A stretch of 64,000 nucleotides of DNA from Spiroplasma tabanidicola (GTDB lineage: Bacteria > Bacillota_I > Bacilli_A > Mycoplasmatales > Mycoplasmataceae), in the NCBI RefSeq assembly GCF_009730595.1, contig NZ_CP046276.1, positions 930,001 through 994,000 of the forward strand, in the 5' to 3' direction. The notes beneath the pieces were generated by a model. The model did no database searches. It had not been told where the DNA came from and saw only the letters and a list, made by a program, of their open reading frames with translations. Positions 36,830-48,574 of the stretch are shown piece after piece. Both the position numbers and the translations under genes were made by a program. Position 1 is the first letter of the stretch; each line of letters begins with the position of its first letter.

Positions 36830-38242
36830 TTAACCAACAGAACCTTCCATATCCATTTTTATCAATTGATTTAACTCAACTGCATATTCTAAAGGTAATT
36901 CTTTTGTAAAAGGTTCTAAAAAACCCATAACAATTAATTCCAAAGCTTCTTGTTCACTAATACCACGACTCATTAAATAAAATAATTGTTCTTCACTTAC
37001 TTTTGAAACTGTTGCTTCATGTTCTATTTGCGACTCATTATTGTGAACTTTATTTTGAGGAATAGTGTCAGAATGACTTTGGTTATCTAAAATTAAAGTG
37101 TCGCATTCAACTCTTGCTTTTGAATTATATGCATTTGGACCAATAAAAGCTAAACCTCGATAATTTGCTGTTCCACCTTGAAAAGTAATTGATTTTGAAA
37201 CAATCTTAGATTTAGTTTCTTTTCCTAAGTGTATCATTTTACTTCCAGCATCTTGATAAACACCTTTTTTTGCAACAGCAATTGATATAGTATCTCCTTG
37301 TGCTCGATCCCCTTTTAAAATACATGACGGATATTTCATATTAATTTTTGATCCAATATTTCCATCAACTCATTCCATTCTTCCATCTTCTTCAACAAGA
37401 CTTCTTTTTGTAACTAAATTTAATACATTATCACTTCAATTTTGAACAGTTGTGTATCTAACATGACTTCTTTTACCAACAAATATTTCTACAATTGCTG
37501 CATGTAAATTGTTACTTGAATAAATTGGTGCAGTACATCCTTCAACATAATGAAGTTCTGCATCATCTTCAACAATTATTAATGTTCTTTCAAACTGTCC
37601 TGATTTTTGAAAGTTAATTCTAAAATATGCTTGTAATGGTCTTTCAACTTTTACTCCTTTTGGAACATATATAAAAGTTCCTCCAGATCATACAGCACTA
37701 TTTAAAGCAGCATATTTATTGTCATCATTTGAAACTAATTTCCCAAAGTATTGTTTAAAAATTTCAGGATATTTTTTCAAAGCAGTATCACAATCTGTAA
37801 AAATTACTCCTAAATCTGCAATTTCACTTTGTAATTGTTCATAAACTGGAGTTGCATCTCATTGAGCATTTATTCCCATAAAAAAGTTTTTTTCAGCTTC
37901 TGGAATTCCTAAACGATCATAAGTTTTTTTAATGTTTTCTGGTAACTTTTCTCAACTGTCAACTATTTCATCAGTCCCTCTTGTGTAGTAATAATAATCT
38001 TGAAAATCAATAAAATTCAAGTCTGGTCCAAAATCAGGTTGAGGACGAGCATTAAACTTTTTCAAACTATCTAAACGAAAATCAAGCATTCATTCAGGTT
38101 CATTTTTAATTTGAGAAATTTGACTAACTATTTTTTCGTTTAATCCTTTTTCTACTTTAAAACTTGAAGTTTCTCCTTCATTAAATCCATATTTATAATT
38201 ACTTATTTCTTTAATTTCTTTTTCTTGTTTTAATTTTTTCAT
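36830..38242 (-). CDS. sufB: Fe-S cluster assembly scaffold SufB
   Basis: 470 residues with several UGA-Trp, the normal SufB length. Motifs: an N-terminal [10 protein letters not shown] block, the [20 protein letters not shown] beta-helix entry, [23 protein letters not shown] with the conserved Cys, and the [23 protein letters not shown]...VMGFLEPF C-terminal signature. SufB is the scaffold where SufBC2D builds 4Fe-4S clusters from sulfur donated by SufS/SufU. Its ATG overlaps the sufU stop by one base (TAATG). Last gene of sufC-D-S-U-B. Confidence 0.97.
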
Positions 38243-38682
38243 TACTTAACCTCACTTTCTAATATATTTTTTAAGCCATCTGCACCAAGTAAGGCACAAT
38301 TAATACGATTGCCTTGTTGATAGATTTGATAAAAAATAATTAACTCATCCAATATATCTTCATTATAATTTTGTCCAACAATCATATTATGATAATTTGA
38401 CAATATATTTAAAGCTTCTTCTTTTGATTTATTAATAATTTGATTGCATAAAATATCAATTGCAGCTGTACTGATTGCACAACCAACTCCTTCAAACTTT
38501 GCATTTTTAACTTGATTATTTTCATAAGTTAATTGAACATCAATTGCATCTGCACAAGTTGGTGAATCTTGATATTTTACATAAATATTTTTTTCATTTT
38601 CAATTAGTCCTTTATTTTCTGGATTTGTAAAGTGTTCCATAATTATAGAACGAAGCAATAATTTGTCATTTTTATCTATCAT
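38242..38682 (-). CDS. sufU: Zinc-dependent sulfurtransferase SufU
   Basis: 146 residues. The zinc ligands of SufU are present: SPTCADAID (C43, D45), GVGCAISTAA (C68) and INCALLG near the C terminus. SufU accepts persulfide sulfur from SufS and passes it to SufB. The start at 38682 has GAGGAG 7 nt upstream, inside the end of sufS; the longer frame lacks a ribosome binding site. Gram-positive SUF systems use SufU in place of SufE. Confidence 0.93.
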   Translation of the reverse strand: MIDKNDKLLLRSIIMEHFTNPENKGLIENEKNIYVKYQDSPTCADAIDVQLTYENNQVKNAKFEGVGCAISTAAIDILCNQIINKSKEEALNILSNYHNMIVGQNYNEDILDELIIFYQIYQQGNRINCALLGADGLKNILESEVK

Positions 38683-38695
38683 ATATATCTCCTCA

Positions 38696-39910
38696 TTATA
38701 ATAATTCATCAATTCAACTATCAGCATCTTGTAAAGCAATTATTAATTTATCAATATCTTCTTTGTTATTATAAATTGATAAACTTATTCTAATTGTTGA
38801 TTCGCTATCAATTAAATGTTTAGCTAATCGAGCACAATGTTTTCCTGTTCTTACTAAAATATTGTATTTTTTATTTAAAAATGATCCAAAATCTTGAGCA
38901 TTTACATTTTTTAAATTAAACAAAATGATTGGTTCATGATTATTAATATTATAAAACTCAAACTTTTCCAATTCGATTTTATTAATGTTTGCTATGAAAT
39001 ATTTTTTTAAATCTCTTAAATAGTTATTTATGTTTTCAATATTATGCTCTTCAATAAAATCAATTGCCGCTTTTAAACCAGCAATAGCACTTAAATTTAA
39101 AGTTCCTGCTTCAAATTTGTAAGGCACTTTTGCAAGAATATATTTTTCGTATTCAATTGAAGAGTTATTTCCTCCACCATACATAATTGGATCTAAGGAT
39201 TCTAATAATTGTTTTTTTCCTCATAAAACCCCTAAACCAAAAGGACCAAACATTTTATGTGCTGAAAAACAAAAAAAATCAATATTTCAATCATTAACAT
39301 TAGATTTAATATGAGAAACCGATTGAGCTCCATCAACTATAACTATAATATTTTCATTAATACTCTTTATAATACTTGTGATTTTTTTAACATCATTAAG
39401 CGAACCCATAGTGTTAGAAACATTTGCAAAAGAAACTATTTTAGTATTTTTATTAATTTTATTTTTTATATTATCAACATCAATTGTTCCATCAGAATTC
39501 AAATCTAAAAAGTTAATTTTTATTCCAATTTGCTCTTCTAATATTTTTCATGGTAGTAAATTTGAAGAATGTTCTAAAATAGTTAAAAGAATTTCATCAT
39601 CTTTTTTTAAAACTTTTTTCAATCCAAATGCCACTTGATTCAAAGAATGGGTTGTACCACTTGTAAAAATAATTTGTTCATAATTGCTTGTGCCAATAAA
39701 ATTTGCAACTTTTTTTCTAGTTTCAATAAGCATTTCATTTGCAATATAAGCGTTTTTGAATAAATTATTATGAGTATTTGCAGCGATTTTTACATTATAT
39801 TCATATTCTGCATCTAAAACTTGCTTTGGTTTTAAAGCTGTTGCTGCTGAATCAAAATAAATATCATCTTTATTAAAATAAAAATATGGAAAATGTTTTT
39901 TATAACTCAT
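38696..39910 (-). CDS. sufS: Cysteine desulfurase SufS
   Basis: 404 residues with UGA-Trp. A PLP aminotransferase class V enzyme: YFDSAATALKP start, VANFIGTSNYEQIIFTSGTTHSLN, EHSSNLLPW, VDGAQSVSH, PLP-lysine in FSAHKMFGPFG, FEAGTLN, and catalytic Cys in RTGKHCARLAK. It strips sulfur from cysteine as a persulfide for SufU. It starts one base after the sufD stop region; TAA stop lies 13 nt before sufU. Confidence 0.96.
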
Positions 39911-39911
39911 A

Positions 39912-40679
39912 TTAAATCATTCCTTTTAATATATCTTTTAAATGCATAGCTATATTATCATTTTCTAAATTAATAAAAACAGGTTCAAAATATCCCATTA
40001 AAATTAATTCTTGTGACTGTTGTTTTGTTAATCCTCTTGAACGCAAATAAAAGATTTGATCTGGGTCTAACATACCAATTGCATTTGCATGACTTGCAAC
40101 GATATCATTTTCATCAATTAATAAAACTGGATCTGAATTTGCTTTTGCTTCTTTATCTAAAACTAACAATCGTAATTCTTGATGCGCTTCACTTGAACTA
40201 GAACCATTTTTAATATCGCTTATACATCTAATAAAACCTTTTGACTTGTTTTTTAAAACTTCATATGCACAAATATTAGATTTTGTATTTCTTGCTAAAT
40301 GACATACTTTTATAATTGAGTTTTTTTTGTATTCTTGGTTTGCAATTGAAGCACTATAATACTCAACTGAACTATTTTCATCTCTTAAATTAATTGAGAT
40401 ATTATCATCACAATCATATTTAGTTAAATTAGCAATATTTAAAACCAAATTAGCATATTTTTCTAAATTAATAATTATATTAAAAGTTTTTTTGTCAAAA
40501 TTATTGTTTGATACAAATATAAAATGTAGATTAACATTACAACTTTCTTTTATATTGATTTCTATATCACCTTGAATATCGCTTAAAAAAATGATTTTTT
40601 TATCATCATTTTCAAAAACTAATTGATTATCAATCTTGCTAGAAAAATCTATAACTGTTTTTTCATTTAAAAAAACCAT
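39912..40679 (-). CDS. sufD: Fe-S cluster assembly protein SufD (short form)
   Basis: 255 residues, shorter than the ~400 of typical SufD. The C-terminal half matches SufB/SufD: SEAHQELRLLVLDKEAKANSDPVLLIDENDI, ASHANAIGMLDPDQIFYLRSRGLTKQQSQELILMGYF. The N-terminal domain is reduced. SufD pairs with SufB in the SufBC2D complex and supplies a conserved His (in the DIVASHANAIG segment) used in cluster building. Start lies one base after the sufC stop. Assignment as SufD rather than a second SufB rests on length and gene order. Confidence 0.88.
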   Translation of the reverse strand: MVFLNEKTVIDFSSKIDNQLVFENDDKKIIFLSDIQGDIEINIKESCNVNLHFIFVSNNNFDKKTFNIIINLEKYANLVLNIANLTKYDCDDNISINLRDENSSVEYYSASIANQEYKKNSIIKVCHLARNTKSNICAYEVLKNKSKGFIRCISDIKNGSSSSEAHQELRLLVLDKEAKANSDPVLLIDENDIVASHANAIGMLDPDQIFYLRSRGLTKQQSQELILMGYFEPVFINLENDNIAMHLKDILKGMI

Positions 40680-40680
40680 A

Positions 40681-41421
40681 TTAGATTAACTCCTTAACTC
40701 AGTTATAACCTTCTGAATTAATTTTATCAACTATTTCTTTTCCTCCACTAGTTATGATTTTTCCATCAATTATGACATGAGCATGAGTTGGTATAACTTT
40801 TTTAAAAAAACGATCATAATGAGAAACAATAACCATACCCATTTTTGAAAAATCTAAAGCATTTAAATTTTTTGAAACCACTTCTAAAGCATCAACATCA
40901 AGTCCTGAATCAATTTCATCAATTAAACTAAATAATGGATTTAACATTTTCATTTGTAAAATTTCGTTTTTTTTCTTTTCTCCACCTGAAAATCCATCAT
41001 TTACAAATCTTTTTAACATATTTAGATCAAAATCTAAATCTTTTGCTTTTGTTCTGATATCTGACATTATGTCTTTTAATTTTTGTTTTTCTTCACTATG
41101 GGCATTTACCACATATTTTAAGTACTCAAGATTACTTACACCTGGAATAGTTTGAGGGTTTTGCATAGCTAAAAATAATCCTAATTTACTTCTTTCATCA
41201 ACTGATAAATCTAAAATACTTTTATTATTAAATAAAATATCTCCTTTTGTTATTTCATATTTCGGGTGACCCATAATTGCCATTAACAAAGTTGATTTTC
41301 CATTACCATTCGGTCCCATCAAGGCGTGAATTTCTCCAGACTTTATTATTAAATTAATTCCTTTTAAAATTTCTTTTTCTTCAATTTGAACATGTAGTTC
41401 TTTTACTTCAATAGTGTGCAT
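40681..41421 (-). CDS. sufC: Fe-S assembly ATPase SufC
   Basis: 246 residues with UGA-Trp at the C terminus. Walker A GPNGNGKST, Q-loop AMQNPQTIPGV, signature FSGGEKKKNEILQ (the SufC-type LSGGE variant), Walker B FSLIDEIDSGLDVDAL and H-loop SHYDRFF. SufC drives conformational change in SufB-SufD. The start MHTIEVKEL at 41421 follows AGGAG; the TTG start farther up is excluded. Promoter -10 TATAAT sits at 41449-41444, with TTGACA 22 bp upstream, longer than normal spacing. First gene of the suf operon. Confidence 0.96.
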
Positions 41422-41598
41422 ATAAAGTTCTCCTAACAAAATAATTATAATTTGATTTGATGAAAAATAATTGTCAATTTAATAAACTATAAAAAAGTTA
41501 AATTTTAGCAGATAAAGTAAAACTTTCAAATTAATCATATTATTTTTATTTTTTTCTTTATAATTATTGTGATAAACAAAATTCAAGGAGTGAATAGT

Positions 41599-43899
41599 GT
41601 GAAAAAATTGTTAACACTACTAGGAAGTTTAACACTTGTGTCAAGTGCAGCGAATGTTGCAGTTGCGTGTGGAACTTACGACATAAAAGACAACGGTAAC
41701 TCAGTTATCGTACAATTTCTAAATTCTTTAGACGGTAAGGCTCATATTGATGCATCTCATGTATTAGTAGACTTAATCAATGCTTCAGGTCCAACAAATA
41801 GAGAAGCGTTTTTAATTGAAATGCTTCAATTAATGAATGTATCATTATTAGCAAATTCAAATACATTTTTTGGAGCTGAAGGTACATTAAAACTTGATGA
41901 AAGCAATACTGCTTACAACAAAAATTTAGGAGAAACTTTATCTTATAGATGAGATTCTTTAAATAAAGCTGTGGATCAACAAATTGAACGTGAAAAAGAA
42001 ACATACAAAGTAAAAAACGGTAAAAAATGAGAATCTAAATGAAAAGATATGCTATATGAAAAATACACAGTATATCAAAACAAGAAAAAAGAAATGGATT
42101 TAGATTTCTTAGAAAAAAAATATAAAGCAAATATTTTATTAACAGATACTACAAACAATGCTACAAAAGCAATTTTAGATGTTTTATTAAATACAGATAG
42201 TTATGGAGTTACTTGAGTAACTGCGCAAACAGTTAAAAATAAACTATCTAAATTATTAGAAGTTATTAATGATGATGCTAAATTTAGCTCAGTTTATGAA
42301 GCTGATAAAAATGCAGTTAGTCAAATTATAAATGCTCAAACAATGGATTCAAAAAATTGAAAAGCACCTGCCGACTTAGATGTTGCAGCAGCTAAAGCAG
42401 CTGTTAGAAATATTACAAGTGATAAAATTATTTGTGATGTTCCAGAAGACATCAATCAATGAGTTGCAACATCAAGTAATACAAGATCAGGAATGTTAAG
42501 TAACTCACAACTTTTCTTTTTAGAGAAATATTTTGAAATTAAAGCACCACTTGCAATTAGTGAAATTACAATTCCGTTTGCAACAAATGGTAAATTTGAA
42601 GATGGAATCTCTTACGAAGACTTTAAAGGTGATTTTGATGTAACTGCAAAAGATATTGATAAACTTTTAGTCAAATTAACACCAGATAAACAAGAACCTT
42701 TAGCTGAAAGTTTTTGAAATGAAGCAGCTAGAAACTCAAGTAAGTTAAACATCGGGTCAATTAAAAAGTATGATAAATTGCTTACTTTACAATCAACTGA
42801 TTTTTCAGATTCATTAAAAAACGTAGTTTACGATTATGTTTTAGGAAGTGAATATGAAAAACCAGAAGAATTAAGTTTTGACGGAAAAGATTTTGAAGCT
42901 GATATTAAAAAAATAACTAACAAACTTACAAGAGCGGAAAGTGTTGGATCTCCATCATTAGAATCAAGAGCTGCAGCTGCTTCTAAGGGTGCAAATGTAT
43001 TTTATGGTACTTTAAAAAATAATCCAGGTAAATTATTATATATTGATACTGATGGAATGCATATAGTTTCAATTGATGGGTATGATCAGTTAAAAAATAA
43101 AACAGAGAATAAATTCAAAGATTTAACACCTCTTGCTCAACTTCAAGCATTTAATGATTTCCATAAATTATCAGATAACCAAAAAATCTATTATATGCAA
43201 CACGATACAGAAACTACTTCAAATAGTGAAAATAGAAACTATATGAATATCTTAAATAACTCAATCAAAAACAATTATTTAAGATATCTTGTGAATAACT
43301 CTTTGATTAGTGGAATTTCAGATGCTCCTGTATCATTCGACATAGTAAATGAGTTAAAATCATGAGTTTCAGTAACAAGTGCAACAGATAAAGAAACTTT
43401 TTGAATGACAGCAGTTTTTGATTATTTCAAAAATGTTACAACAAAAACTAAAGAAGATTCAAATTCTCTTGAAGATGTTGAAATCTTCCTTAAAAAATTA
43501 GTTGTTTTTGGAGAAGAAAATCCTACAAATAAAGAGTTTGAAGAAATTGCGAAATCTATGCAAGGATGAGTTGCAAGCAAAATTAAAGTAGCTCAAATTA
43601 ATATATCAGTTGCACCTCAAATAGCATTTTCCGAAAAACATACTGCATGAGTAAAAACAATCAAATCAAATACAACAACAAACTATCCAAAAGCAGTAAT
43701 TGAAAACTCTAATTTCTCTATTGAAAAAATTGGTGGAGCAATCCAAAAAATATGACCAGCAAAAGGCGCAATTTATACCGAAGGTGCTGCAGCTATTTCA
43801 AGTCCAATTAGTATGAAAAGCTTATTAGAAAGTGATTTAATTAAAAATAATTTTATCAATAGTTATTTAGAAGCTAAAAAAATTGGAGGTAAAAAATAA
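41599..43899 (+). CDS. Large surface lipoprotein
   Basis: 766 residues with many UGA-Trp codons. Start GTG at 41599 after AAGGAG (the ATG at 41569 lies ahead of that site). Signal peptide KKLLTLLGSLTLVSSAANVA with lipobox AVAC. The mature protein is acidic, helical and repetitive in amphipathic segments without a known domain. Such proteins are typical of Entomoplasmataceae and Spiroplasma surface lipoprotein families, often in tandem paralogues, and the next gene overlaps it by one base. TATAAT at 41559-41564 is a likely -10. Role (adhesion, substrate capture) unknown. Confidence 0.8.
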
Positions 43900-45707
43900 T
43901 GAAAAAATTATTAGGTTTCCTTGGCGCTATTACCTTAATTACTTCAACTAGTAGTTTAGCAGTAGCTTGTGATAACAAACCAGATAGAGTTTCAAAAGTA
44001 AGCTTAAATCCAGAACTTGCAAAACAATTAATTGCTGCTCTTGCAGGAGATCCAAGTCTTGCAAATAAAGACTTCGGAGATATATTCTCAAGTTCTGATG
44101 CAACAACAATTGTTGTAAGAATTATTAATGAATTAATTGCTAAAAAATTTGGTTATGATTCAACAAATAATAACTTAGAAAAATTAGGTTTAAAAAAATT
44201 TGATGATGAAAACTCAGAAGGTTATTTGCCCCAACAATTCATTGATACATATAAAAATCAAGCAGGAACAGTTGCAGAAGATTTATTATTTACAGAGTAT
44301 ACAAGTTCAATTTCAAGTACAAGATTAGACTTTAGTCAAATTAATACAAAATTATATTCTTTAAATCCAATAGAAGAAGTAAAAAGTATAGTTGATTTAA
44401 ATGGTAAATCATTTAATGTTATAAAGGGTGCAAAAATCTCATTTAATAAAGACGGAGACAAAGAATGAACAATTTTAGCAGAGGGAGATAACAAACAACA
44501 AAATCTACCCGAACTTTCTGATTTAACAAATCCAAAAAGTATTTTCTTTATTGATGGTAAATATACATCTGATAACGCAAAACATCAAATATCTCCAAAA
44601 ACTGCTTTAAGACTAAGATTTCAAGATTATTTCGATAATGAATTAGTTAAAAACATTATTTCTAACCTATTAACAATGTCATATATGGATGCTAATAACT
44701 TTTCTATCTTACCTTCATCTGAAAGTCAAGAAGATTCAACTATGAGTCCATTTATAAATACTAGTTCACCATTATTTTCAAAAACACAATCATGATTTAC
44801 AACTAACACAACTGGTGAAAATAGAAATTGAACCACTAATGTTAGAATGGTTTGGTCAATAAAGTTTAGAAAAGATAACGAAAGTAAAGTTAGAGATGAA
44901 TTAAAAAAACATGACATTAATAGCGGTTCTGATAAAGTTGTTGACTTTTCAAACGGTAACTTAAAACAAGGATCTTCATTAATTAAATTGATGTCAGATA
45001 TTGCTAAAAGTTTAAAAACAGAAGAAGAAAGCGGGGTTATTTATAATGAAGATAACTCAAATGCTTACGACTCATTCTTTAGAGCACAAGGATATAAAGG
45101 ATTTACAATATTTGAAAATGGTAGTGCAATTGGTAATAACCCAATTTCAGGAAAAAACTATGAAAGTGCTGTAAAAGAGGCTAAAAAACCAAGTATTTTA
45201 TTAAAATCTGGTAGTCCCTTCTTTGAAGATAATGAAGATAAAAACATTGAAGAAATCGTATTTACATTACCAATTTATATGATTGAATTATTAGGAGCTA
45301 GTGCTGAATCTAATGATAGTTATATATATCAAATTAAAGGCGCTGATGAAAAAGGTAAAGATATCGAGTTTGGTTGATCTGGATATGGATCAAGTAAAAC
45401 TAAATATAAAGATATTTGAAACCAAGATAATAATAAAGAGTACCACTCAGTTGACGTTCAAAATTTAATATCAGGTAAAGATATTGAAGACTCATCACAA
45501 GTTTCTACACAAGAGTCAAATTATAATTCAGCTGGTTATGCAATGATTAACCAGATAAAATATATGGTTTCTCAAGACTCTACTATCTCAGAATTAGCAA
45601 AAACAGTTCTATATACTAAATATCTAGATGCGGATCACATTTATTATGCAGGTTTATACGATCAAATTGGTAAATATATTAAAAATAATAAAGATGCAGA
45701 CGATTAA
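43899..45707 (+). CDS. Second large surface lipoprotein
   Basis: 602 residues with UGA-Trp. Signal peptide MKKLLGFLGAITLITSTSSL with lipobox AVAC. ATG overlaps the stop of the upstream lipoprotein (TAATG), GGAGGT being the ribosome binding site. No known domain. The signal peptide is close to that of the upstream gene but the mature sequences differ; both contain stretches such as SNNxL and Asp/Asn-rich turns. Likely cotranscribed surface partners. Confidence 0.8.
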
Positions 45708-46152
45708 AAAATAGCATATAATGTGATATATCAAAAAAATATTCTATTAAAAATAGTAAATATAATTCTCTAAGTATACATTATGTTTAAAAAAACATAA
45801 AATTATACAAGGAGAATTTTTTATATGGCCACCTTCAAATAGATATATCATATTTTTTTATATTTTGATACTTAAAAATGATAAATGAATGTTTTTAAAA
45901 ATACTTATGTTATAAAGATTTATAAAATATGTATATTTTTTTATTCGGCAGTTTGAAGGTTGTGTATATATCGAGAAGCTTTTAGAGATAACTAACGCAT
46001 TTAAAAAACTACAAACATGATAAGCACAATGGAAAATATGAATTAATTTAAAAAATTAATAGATAAAAAAATGCAAAGCTTAAAAAAATAAATGACCAAA
46101 AATAGAAAATTTGGTTTTAAAAAGTTTAATAAATAAATATAATTATAATAAA
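45708..46152. other. Intergenic region with hairpin, micro-ORF and an inverted repeat
   Basis: About 445 nt. A hairpin (45774-45808, TTATGTTT and AAACATAA arms within GTATA/TATAC) is followed by AAGGAGAA and a five-codon ORF (MATFK, 45825-45842). CCACCTTCAAA (45828-45838) is mirrored by TTTGAAGGTTG at 45952-45962. The rest is AT-rich without a reading frame. It looks like a decayed small element or leader, not a gene. Confidence 0.45.
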
Positions 46153-46165
46153 GGGTCACACCAAA

Positions 46166-47130
46166 CTACATATATTTTAACAAATTACTCTCAAAAATTT
46201 CTTTGGGAGTATTTTTTAATTTGTTTATTATTCTATTATTAGAATAATTTCATACACAATCTTTCATTCAATTTATAAAAGTTCCATCATCTTCAAACTT
46301 ATAACCTACATAATAATTTTGTTTTATGCTTTTAAAAAATGTTTCTACTATCGAGTTTTGTCAAGAAGCATATCCGTCTGTCATGCTTTGAATAATATTG
46401 TAATTGTTACAAAATTCTTTCATAATTAAGCTCCTAAATTGTGATCCTCTATCCGTATGGATAATGCTATTTTTTACATCATATTTAGCAACTAAAAGTT
46501 GCATACTATTAATAAGTTCTTCGTTTGTTTGATTGTTTGCAAAATATGTTATTAAAGGTAGTCTAGAATATATATCAATATAAACAAATAAGTAAATTTT
46601 TTTGTTTTTTATTTTTAACTCCGAAATATCTAAACAAATTTTTTCTAACGATTTATTTGCAATAAACTCGATTTTATTTGTTTCTTGGTTTTTTAATAAA
46701 TTGGGAGCTGTATTTATTGGATCTTTGCTTTTTTTAGTATAAGCTTTTCATTTTCTACTTTTTTCACAATTTTCAGGAACTAGATTTTGTGCTTTCATAG
46801 AACTCAAGACCATTTTTAGACATAAACCAAATTTTAGTGCAATTTTTTTATGCCCTCATTTTCGATGAGTTCAATATTTTGAATCTTTATCGTAAAAAAC
46901 TTTGTTTATAAATAAGTCATAACTTGTGTCTCTTTTGTCATATATTCTTTTGAACCATTTGCTAATCATTTATTATAAGCTTTTAGATTAATATTTAAAA
47001 GATTAATTAGTCATGATAATGCTATATTTTTTCGCTCGTAATTTTTTGCTATTTTATACAATTCGATATTTACTTTTTGTTTTTTTATTCCTTGACTAGA
47101 GATGCTGTATACTTTTCCATAACTTTTACT
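46166..47130 (-). pseudogene. IS3-family transposase OrfB, frameshifted
   Basis: The integrase core is present: IYLFVYIDIYSRLPLIT, SIIHTDRGSQFRS and GYASWQNSIVETFFKSIK give the D, D, E residues (D in YIDIYS, D in HTDRG, E in IVETFF). The 5' part (VNIELYKIAKNYERKNIALS) ends in a TAA after TYL, and the remainder continues in another frame from YDKRDTSYDLFINK. The break lies in the CAAAAG run at ~46947-46952, so one base has been gained or lost. UGA is Trp throughout. Confidence 0.82.
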
Positions 47131-47429
47131 TTACTTGTTAGTTTTTTATTCTTTTTTTCTTTAATTTGCATCTCTCTTCTTAAATGTTCCAACTCTTGTT
47201 TCGTTTTTTCAAACTCAACTTCTTTATTAATTTTAGCTTTTCTACCTCTCTGTGCATCAATTAGCCCAGCAATTCCTTTTTGTTTATAACGATTTTGTCA
47301 AACATAAATAGTTGATGTTTGTTTAATATTATATTTTAAAGCTAACTTTCTTGCGCTTATATCTGTAGTTGTAAACTCATCTATTATTTTCTTTTTTTCT
47401 TCAGCACTAAATAAAATAGTTTTTGCCAT
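47085..47429 (-). CDS. IS3-family transposase OrfA
   Basis: 114 residues. HTH start MAKTILFSAEEKKKIIDEF, DISARKLALKYNIKQTSTIYVW, then a Lys/Glu-rich leucine-zipper region (FEKTKQELEHLRREMQIKEK). OrfA binds the inverted repeats. OrfB opens in the -1 frame about 50 codons before its stop region, so a fusion would need frameshifting. Confidence 0.85.
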
Positions 47430-47491
47430 AAAAAAAAATCACCCCTCTATAAAAACTATATACATAATTTTTATGTAGTTTGGGGTGACCC

Positions 47492-47868
47492 TTTAAGATT
47501 ATATTAGATTTCTTTATTTTAACTTTATTAATATTAGATTATAATAAATTTATTTTTAATGTCTTTTTTACTATAAATATTAATCTCCCAAGGTAAATAG
47601 TTCAATTCATTTTTTAATTATTATTATATTTTTTACTCCTTTTATTGTTTGAACTTTTTGTCTTTGACTTTCGGTATATAAAAACAACCTTTATATAAAA
47701 ACTAGTTATTTAAATTATTTTGAATAACTCGGTCTTTTATAGGTTGTCTATTCTATTTCTTATTTACATATTCTTCTTATAACTCAAACTTATTTTTATT
47801 ATTTTAATAAAGCTTTTTTATTGTTTATAAATTTTTTTTAAGAAAATTATTAATTACAGTTTTAAGAA
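47492..47868. other. Intergenic region with an imperfect hairpin
   Basis: About 375 nt of AT-rich DNA. ACAACCTTTATATAAAAAC (47680-47700) is partly complementary to AATAAC..TTTTATAGGTTGT (47725-47751), an imperfect stem that could terminate the flavodoxin message, although its T-run is weak. No coding frame. Confidence 0.45.
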
Positions 47869-48483
47869 CTATTCTAAAGTTTTAACTTTATCTAAATATG
47901 TGTTTGCAAGTCAATTGTCCACATCGTTTCTACTACTTGAATAAACTTCTTTTTCTATAATGGCATCTTTTGATGAATTATCTCTTAAAAAGTTTAAAGC
48001 TCTAGTTAAATGTTCACTTAAATAAGCAGAAGATCTAATAAATGGAAAAATACGTTTATTATCTAAGTTATAGTGCTCTAAAAATGAACCTATTATCATA
48101 GGTGCAACATGTCACCATATAGGAAAACCTAACAATATATAATCATAATTATTTATATATTCTGGATATTCTTTCATTTTTGGTCTTAAGTTATTTACCG
48201 CTTCATTTCTTGCATCTTTTGATAATTCTGAGTAATTTGAAGAATATGGCAATTCTCTTTCAATTTTAAATGTTTTTACATCAAGTTTGTTTGCGATATA
48301 ATTTGCCATAGTTTCAGTGCCATTAGATCAAGAAAAATAAACCACAATTGTTTTTGATTTTGTATTTTCATTTATCTTGTTGTCAAATTCGTTATTTATA
48401 TCAGATGTTGAACAACTAACGGTACCAATTGATAAATTTGAAATTAGCGCGATACTAAATACTCATTTTAAAATTTTTTTCAA
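47869..48483 (-). CDS. Flavodoxin-like lipoprotein
   Basis: 204 residues with UGA-Trp. Start is TTG at 48483, five bases after GGAGG; no ATG fits. The signal peptide (KKILKWVFSIALISNLSIGTVSC) has a lipobox ending in Cys24, so the protein should be displayed outside the cell. Then TIVVYFSWSNGTETMANYIA resembles the flavodoxin phosphate loop (SxTGxT region), and YDYILLGFPIWWHVAPMI is the flavodoxin_4-type FMN-binding GxPIWW block. The family reduces quinones or supplies electrons with FMN. It lies downstream of a MerR-type promoter. Confidence 0.82.
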
Positions 48484-48531
48484 AAATACCTCCTTATATA
48501 TAAAGTTTAAATATTTTAACTTTATAATATA

Positions 48532-48562
48532 ATGATAAAACATTAGAGCAACACTAATGCAA
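48532..48562 (-). promoter_or_regulatory. MerR-type promoter of the flavodoxin gene
   Basis: Minus strand -35 TTGCAT (48562-48557), 19-bp spacer, -10 TATCAT (48537-48532). The spacer contains the imperfect dyad TTAGTGTTGCTCTAA (48557-48543). Overlong 19-bp spacers with a dyad are typical of promoters turned on by MerR proteins that twist the DNA. Confidence 0.72.
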
Positions 48563-48574
48563 TACAAATTTATA

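Larger units (their letters stand above)
46153..47491 (-). mobile_element. IS3-family insertion sequence, near-complete copy
   Basis: 1339 bp with terminal inverted repeats GGGTCACACCAAACTACATA (46153) and, on the other strand at 47491, GGGTCACCCCAAACTACATA (19 of 20 match). Inside are orfA (HTH) and orfB (DDE integrase) on the minus strand, as in the IS150/IS3 group. No clean target duplication could be identified. A frameshift splits orfB, so this copy is probably dead unless recoded. A decayed copy lies at 50562-51838 and a deletion relic at ~25.9-26.3 kb. Confidence 0.85.
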
